From Armillaria gallica (taxonomy: Eukaryota > Basidiomycota > Agaricomycetes > Agaricales > Physalacriaceae), in contig JBANDB010000021.1 of assembly GCA_037576215.1 (NCBI GenBank), positions 744,001 to 808,000 on the forward strand: a stretch of DNA of 64,000 nt, in the 5' to 3' direction. Below the pieces are notes generated by a model that was not told where the DNA came from, did no database searches, and saw nothing but the letters and a program-made list of their open reading frames with translations. This document shows positions 59,640-64,000 of this stretch, piece after piece (position 1 is the first letter of the stretch; every line of letters starts with the position of its first letter). The position numbers and the translations under genes were made by a program.

Positions 59640-60530
59640 TAGTCCAAGGCTTCAGCTGCGAATGTGAACGCTGGAGCCGAAACTACCAAACCACGAGCGT
59701 GCGCTGTTGGAAATGAAGACGTTGTGCCTTGATGAACCCGATTGCATCTCCACGCGCGAGGACGTCATGCGTGGAGGGTTAATAGGCGAATTGAGCGGTA
59801 CCCCGCACCCCTGCAGGAAAGCTTGCTCCAGCAGAAGCAGAAAATGGAGGTAGACTGCGCAGTGGATTTGATTCTGCCATATCTCCTTGTCTGTTGCTGG
59901 ATTCGAAATCATGACGATGAAGATACCGCTGACACAAGGTCCTATAGCAGAGAGTTGAGATAAACTGAACACTACCATGATACCAACGAACATTCGTCGC
60001 CTTCATTCGCATTCATGACTTGATCCAATTTAGTACTTCCGGAGGAACTGCCCGTTTGAGCACGATTCGCAGCATCTACGAGGGTCAAAGTGAGGAATAA
60101 GAGGACAAGGAACCGACAATGACGGACCTTGTTTACCGAAGAATGTCTGCCCATCCCATATTCCTTCTCTTAATTGGACCTTTACTATATTCTGAGTACG
60201 ATTCCTGGTGCTGGCACGAACAACATAGAATTCATAACCTTCCATTGGCGCCGGTTTTTCAGGAGCATCGGCATCGTCAGATTCGACACATGACTCGCAG
60301 CGTCGTTTTTCCTCAGCAGGTAGATCCTCTCCAGCCAAGGCGACGTCTTTGGCAACCCCGGCTTAGGAAGGCATGTGCACTGATTTCGTCGTCGTCGTCG
60401 TCAACGCTGGCAGCGCCGCTCGTCTCATCTCATCAGCACCTCGTCAATAATGCCGGGCCTTATTTCGAGGTATTCCTGAGCATACACCTTGAGGAACGTC
60501 TTTTGCTGACGTCGCTGCGAACAACTTGTT
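59640..60530 (-). pseudogene. Fab1-like kinase pseudogene 3 (exons 1-3)
   Basis: From right to left: PGIIDEVLMR (exon 1), YEFYVVRASTRNRTQNIVKV (exon 1 end), GPCVSGIFIVMISNPATDKE and HCAVYLHFLLLLEQAFLQGC (exon 3 start), and RMTSSRVEMQSGSSRHN (exon 3). Stops interrupt exon 1. Its 5' end is fused directly to the broken exon 4 of the next copy near 60530. Confidence 0.8.
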
Positions 60531-62610
60531 GACGGATGCTGGCTCCTTGGACTCGGTATCATCAGAGTGAGTCTGCTCTGATGGCCTCCTGCGTAGAGCC
60601 TTTCACCGTATCCACACATGCTCGTGCTCGTCATCCGAACGCTGAAAAGGATTGTCGTCAGCGAGGACTCAACAGAAAAATTAGAGTCAAGAAAAGGGTT
60701 TCTCAAAGAACGGAGGTCGACACTGTAAACGAAGAATTCGGACAACACCTACCTCAGCTTCTTTTCCTTCCAGTGATTCCAATCGCTTGCCGGTATCATC
60801 CAACCAAGCACGGATCTCTCGTCGTAGTTTGACCTTATCGTTATCCCGACCTTTATCCTTCTCTTCCAATGAAAACACAGATCCACAATGGGAAGCATTG
60901 CCTTCGAGAACCTGCACACTACGCATGCGGCATGCGCGCTTCATATACGCTCAGTTCTTGCCACCAGAAGTGTACCTCCATCCCTTTGCCTTGAAAGTTG
61001 TATCTTATCTTGGTCAGGGTAGGACATCGTCTGCCTTCACCGATGATATTCTTCTGTTCGAGAAGCTCAAAGATCTTGATAGCCTGTACAATAGATCAAA
61101 TTTAGTCAATAAAAGATATCCAACGCTAAACACGAAAGGTACAGATATAAATGTTCACCGCTTTGACATAAGTGGAAATGTGGAATAAAGGATCTCCCAG
61201 ATAACTGACGAGAGTAAACTATGTAGAAGATAATGAAGATGTGATTCGAAAATGCTAACTCAGTCATTCCCGAAAGTTTGCTTACCGCCCTTCGTCCTGC
61301 ATGTAGTACAGTTCAGGTACAGCGGGTTTTGTGTCTTTCGCCGATAGGACGAATAGGCACCATTTTGGCATCGGAGAACACTAACACTCACATGCACCTA
61401 CGTCCTGGTGACTGGGCATGTGGCATCTCTCCCTTTTGCACGCAAGGCGTCCCTGGCGACCTTTTGCAGCCTGTGATCCCCATGTCCATAGAAATTGCGC
61501 AACTCCTCTTTCTCATCCTCAAGACACACCAGTCCCTGCATCTGCACCCACCACTCGATGCCCGACAGTTGCAAAGACTGCGGAAACGTAAGGTTTGGAC
61601 GGGTGAATGGCAGCAAATAATAGGTAGAGGATTGCAATGCCAGCACCTCGGGGTTGCGGTGCCGAATATGCTCGTTCGCCTGTTTCTTGGCAACAGACAG
61701 CAAAAGCAAACGTTGGCGAGAAAGTAGACATTTCTGCCTTGGAAGTGGCGCATCCTATGAGCTCTTCGTGGGGTGCTAACGCCAAGGTTCCGACTGCCCG
61801 GAGTTTCCTGGCTCCCGGTGGTCCAAGGCGCCGTGCGCGCGAATGTTCATGAGCACCGGAGCAGAAACTTCTGACCCATGAGTGTACGCTGCCCAGGATA
61901 AAGGTGTGAACACGAATCCATCTAGATCTCCACAGGTGACGAAGTCATAGGTGCAGGAGTAATAGGCGAGGGAATTTTTATCGACGACGGGGAGATGAGC
62001 GAAATCCCGGACCCACGCAGGAAACTTTGATCCAACGAGGGCAAACGATGCAGGTGAACCGCAGTGTAGTCTGATTTTCCATATCTCTTTGTCTGGCTCT
62101 GGATTCGATTCAATAACAACGAAAGCGCCGCTAACATGGGGTCCTATAAGGGGTGATTAAGATAAACAAATGACTGCCAAGATTACAACGAACTTTTATC
62201 TTCAGCCGCATCTCTGAAATGATTCGTTTCGCGTCTGTTGAAGAACTGCCCATTCAACCTAGACTCGTACAGTGAGGAAAGAGTAGATGTACAACAATGA
62301 TAGCGACGAACCCTGCCTTCCCACCAATACCCACCCATCCAAGACTCCAACTCCGACTTTGTGTTACATTGCCACTGGAGTACTTGGTGATAGTCAGTGA
62401 AGAAAGTATTCGCATGGTGGATGGCAGCGAAGGCAAGGGCTTCCGGTTGGCATCAATCCAGGCATGGCCCATGGGTCCACTGTCGTTGTCGTCATTGCAG
62501 TGGTTGATCATCATGGTTGACAAGGACAAGGACAAGGACATGAAATGGATGTGACGTCATATGTACGTGCCTCGTGCTTGAATTATTATTAAATAGATAA
62601 ATAAATAACA
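60530..62610 (-). pseudogene. Fab1-like kinase pseudogene 4 (promoter to exon 4)
   Basis: Begins with the TTTA-repeat promoter and CRE at 62550-62607. Then come RKPLPSLPSTMRILSSLTI (exon 1 start), a ~400-bp deletion within exon 1, intron 1 and exon 2, SPITPAPMTSSPVEI (exon 3), MQGLVCLEDEKEELRNFYGH (61500), and exon 4 (SVQVLEGNASHCGSVFSLEE, KVKLRREIRAWLDDTGKRLE, 60690-60940). The copy stops in the ASVNKLFAATSAKDV region at about 60530, where pseudogene 3 starts. Frame breaks are numerous. The kinase domain is absent. Confidence 0.8.
62552..62559. promoter_or_regulatory. CRE/ATF palindrome TGACGTCA (relic promoter)
   Basis: Perfect site in the decayed promoter of pseudogene 4, at the position matching 15088-15095. 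Confidence 0.45.
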
Positions 62611-63329
62611 ACTTTATCATTCTTCGAGAGAACCTAGAGAGAACCTTCAACCTTCAATGCTGCAAGAAAAAATTGGTACCGTCTGGACTTCTGTTTCATA
62701 CTTCCGTTTACTTATATGAAAAGTTATAGATTCATGTTTTGCGAGACGGAGTCCTCAATCCACGTATCTCTTTTTTCTCTTAGCATACCCAATGCATATC
62801 TGACTTCAAACTCATACATGTGTTGCTAAACGCCGAACTATCATCGAGTCAGATCTTTTGCCACCATACAGTATAAAACCCTCTAAATATTTCCATGTCC
62901 TTGCAGTCTAATTCCCTGTCATAGAGCATCAATTATCGAATATATCAAGCCTCAATACTGTCAATCTTTAGGAGATGCCTTGCTAAACTGAACCCTCCGG
63001 CCGGAAAATGACATACATATTCAAGCCAGTCTAACAATTGACATCCTAACATTTCTTATGGTTTCCTCCACAATGAGGCCAGTGCCACCGAGGACATATT
63101 CTGCTCTGCGGGAGGGTTAGTTGGCCCTTCCCGTCGTTTGGTTCTGTTATACGGAATCCTGACAGAGCTACCAAGCTTACCGGTGTCATACCCAGCGACA
63201 TTGAGAACTTACAACCCTCTCCTCGGTGCGTCATCACGAGCCCTCATCATCCTCCTCATCTGCTGAGTGCTATATGTAGATCACTATCATACCTGGGGCA
63301 AGGGGGTGGTGGAGATAAAATCCCGGACA

Positions 63330-63353
63330 GGGGGGGGGGGAGGGGGGGAGGGG
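63330..63353 (+). repeat. Long G tracts (G-quadruplex-prone)
   Basis: Three runs of G (11, 7 and 4 long) separated by single A residues. A similar block lies at 63593-63615. Each is followed by CCTGACCTTAAA-[TC]-GCGA (63355-63371 and 63620-63636), so the unit is repeated 265 bp apart. Confidence 0.6.
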
Positions 63354-63785
63354 TCCTGACCTTAAATGCGATACCAAATTACCTTATATAGCACTATTAT
63401 ACGGCCTAGTGAGGCAAAGAGAGATGGTTCCATCGCAATAGGATTTCTTCTGAGCTTGTTAAAGCATCCAACACACTTTATATTCCTTTTTCGTGTTATA
63501 GTGAGTCACGGCAACCCGGCCAGCAACCATATTGTGCTGACATATCATTACTAAGCCGTCCATATATGGTCATATTACTACTGTATATGGCAGGAGGGAG
63601 AGGGAGGGGGGGGGGTCTACCTGACCTTAAACGCGAAAATGTACGTCATGGGCGCAATTTTATTTCCGCCACCCCCTTGACCTGGGGTTTCAGAAAGACT
63701 ACAAAATTCTCCGAGTGTGGGGAAGAACTTGCTGTTTTCTATCCTGTGTAGCTTCCGAGCCAATTATCGTAGTAACGGACCTAGG

Positions 63786-63832
63786 TGATCAGGTTTTCGC
63801 AGAAAGCACCTTCACTGGCCGGAACCTGATCA
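63786..63832. repeat. 10-bp inverted repeat
   Basis: TGATCAGGTT at 63786-63795 and its reverse complement AACCTGATCA at 63823-63832, spacer 27 bp. Could fold as a hairpin; no function evident. Confidence 0.5.
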
Positions 63833-64000
63833 TTACGTGTTAGTTCCAATCCATATGTTAGTGACAACACCCTTCGCACCTGTAGAGCCATCATTCGTGG
63901 CTGGCCTAAGACGTATATGTTCTCTTTCACCCGCATGTATAGTTGCGGTTACTTCCTAGGCTGCAACTGATCACGAAGAACACGGAAGATTCGTCAATAT

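Larger units (their letters stand above)
62611..63999. other. Gene-free right edge
   Basis: No coding family recognised; the frame at 63046-63237 and those near 63366-63751 lack motifs. The region holds G-rich tracts and an inverted repeat listed separately. Confidence 0.45.

Noticed and set aside
1..64000. CRISPR arrays or bacterial-type operons
   Set aside because: No regularly spaced repeats; spliceosomal introns and gene families are fungal.

Overview
The window looks like nuclear DNA of an agaricomycete (mushroom-forming basidiomycete). Nearly every gene is broken by short GT-AG introns of about 45-65 nt, with lariat sites of the CTAAC/CTGAC type. The recognisable families are typical of that group: F-box/leucine-rich-repeat arrays, a ricin-B beta-trefoil lectin, an OPT oligopeptide transporter, a fungal seven-helix membrane protein, and small secreted proteins. 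There are no ribosomal, plasmid or bacterial features. All assignments come from reading the sequence. No similarity search was run.

Layout. (1) 1.2-7.6 kb: three tandem F-box/LRR genes on the + strand (A, B, C). A 374-bp CACTA-type MITE lies just upstream of C. (2) 7.9-11.2 kb: debris of an F-box gene and of a truncated Fab1/PIKfyve-like lipid kinase gene. (3) 11.5-22.9 kb: F-box D (+), an intact Fab1-like kinase gene (+), then broken F-box genes E and F (-). (4) 24.2-25.9 kb: a divergent, frame-broken F-box relative. (5) 26.3-43.0 kb: mostly single-copy genes. These are a ricin-B lectin, a 7TM protein, a 51-aa candidate secreted peptide, an OPT transporter, an SDR, a cyclin-like protein and a small C2H2 zinc-finger protein. 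(6) 43.6-54.1 kb: F-box H (+), an F-box stub, F-box I (+), a decayed Fab1 copy (-) and F-box J (-). (7) 56-62.6 kb: more Fab1 debris, a predicted secreted NucA/NucB-type nuclease gene and a second solo LTR. (8) 62.6-64 kb: G-rich repeats, no gene.

Main structural result. Region 3 (D - kinase - E) and region 6 (I - kinase relic - J) are the two arms of an inverted segmental duplication about 25 kb apart. Gene order and orientation mirror each other. Upstream flanks match in pairs (D with J, E with I). Decay is reciprocal: the left arm kept the kinase and lost F-box E, while the right arm kept F-box I and lost the kinase. Kinase copies keep remnants of introns, so they arose by DNA duplication rather than retroposition.

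Mobile DNA. Two 207-bp solo LTRs (28.2 kb and 58.9 kb) differ at four positions and each has its own 5-bp target-site duplication. One of them splits an open frame that reads through at the empty site.

How the genes may work together. The F-box/LRR proteins are expected to be substrate receptors of SCF ubiquitin ligases. The kinase paralog would act on phosphoinositides of endosome or vacuole membranes. I see no operon-like pathway linking the neighbours. The lectin, secreted nuclease, small secreted peptide and transporter suit an accessory region facing the environment or competitors, but that is inference.
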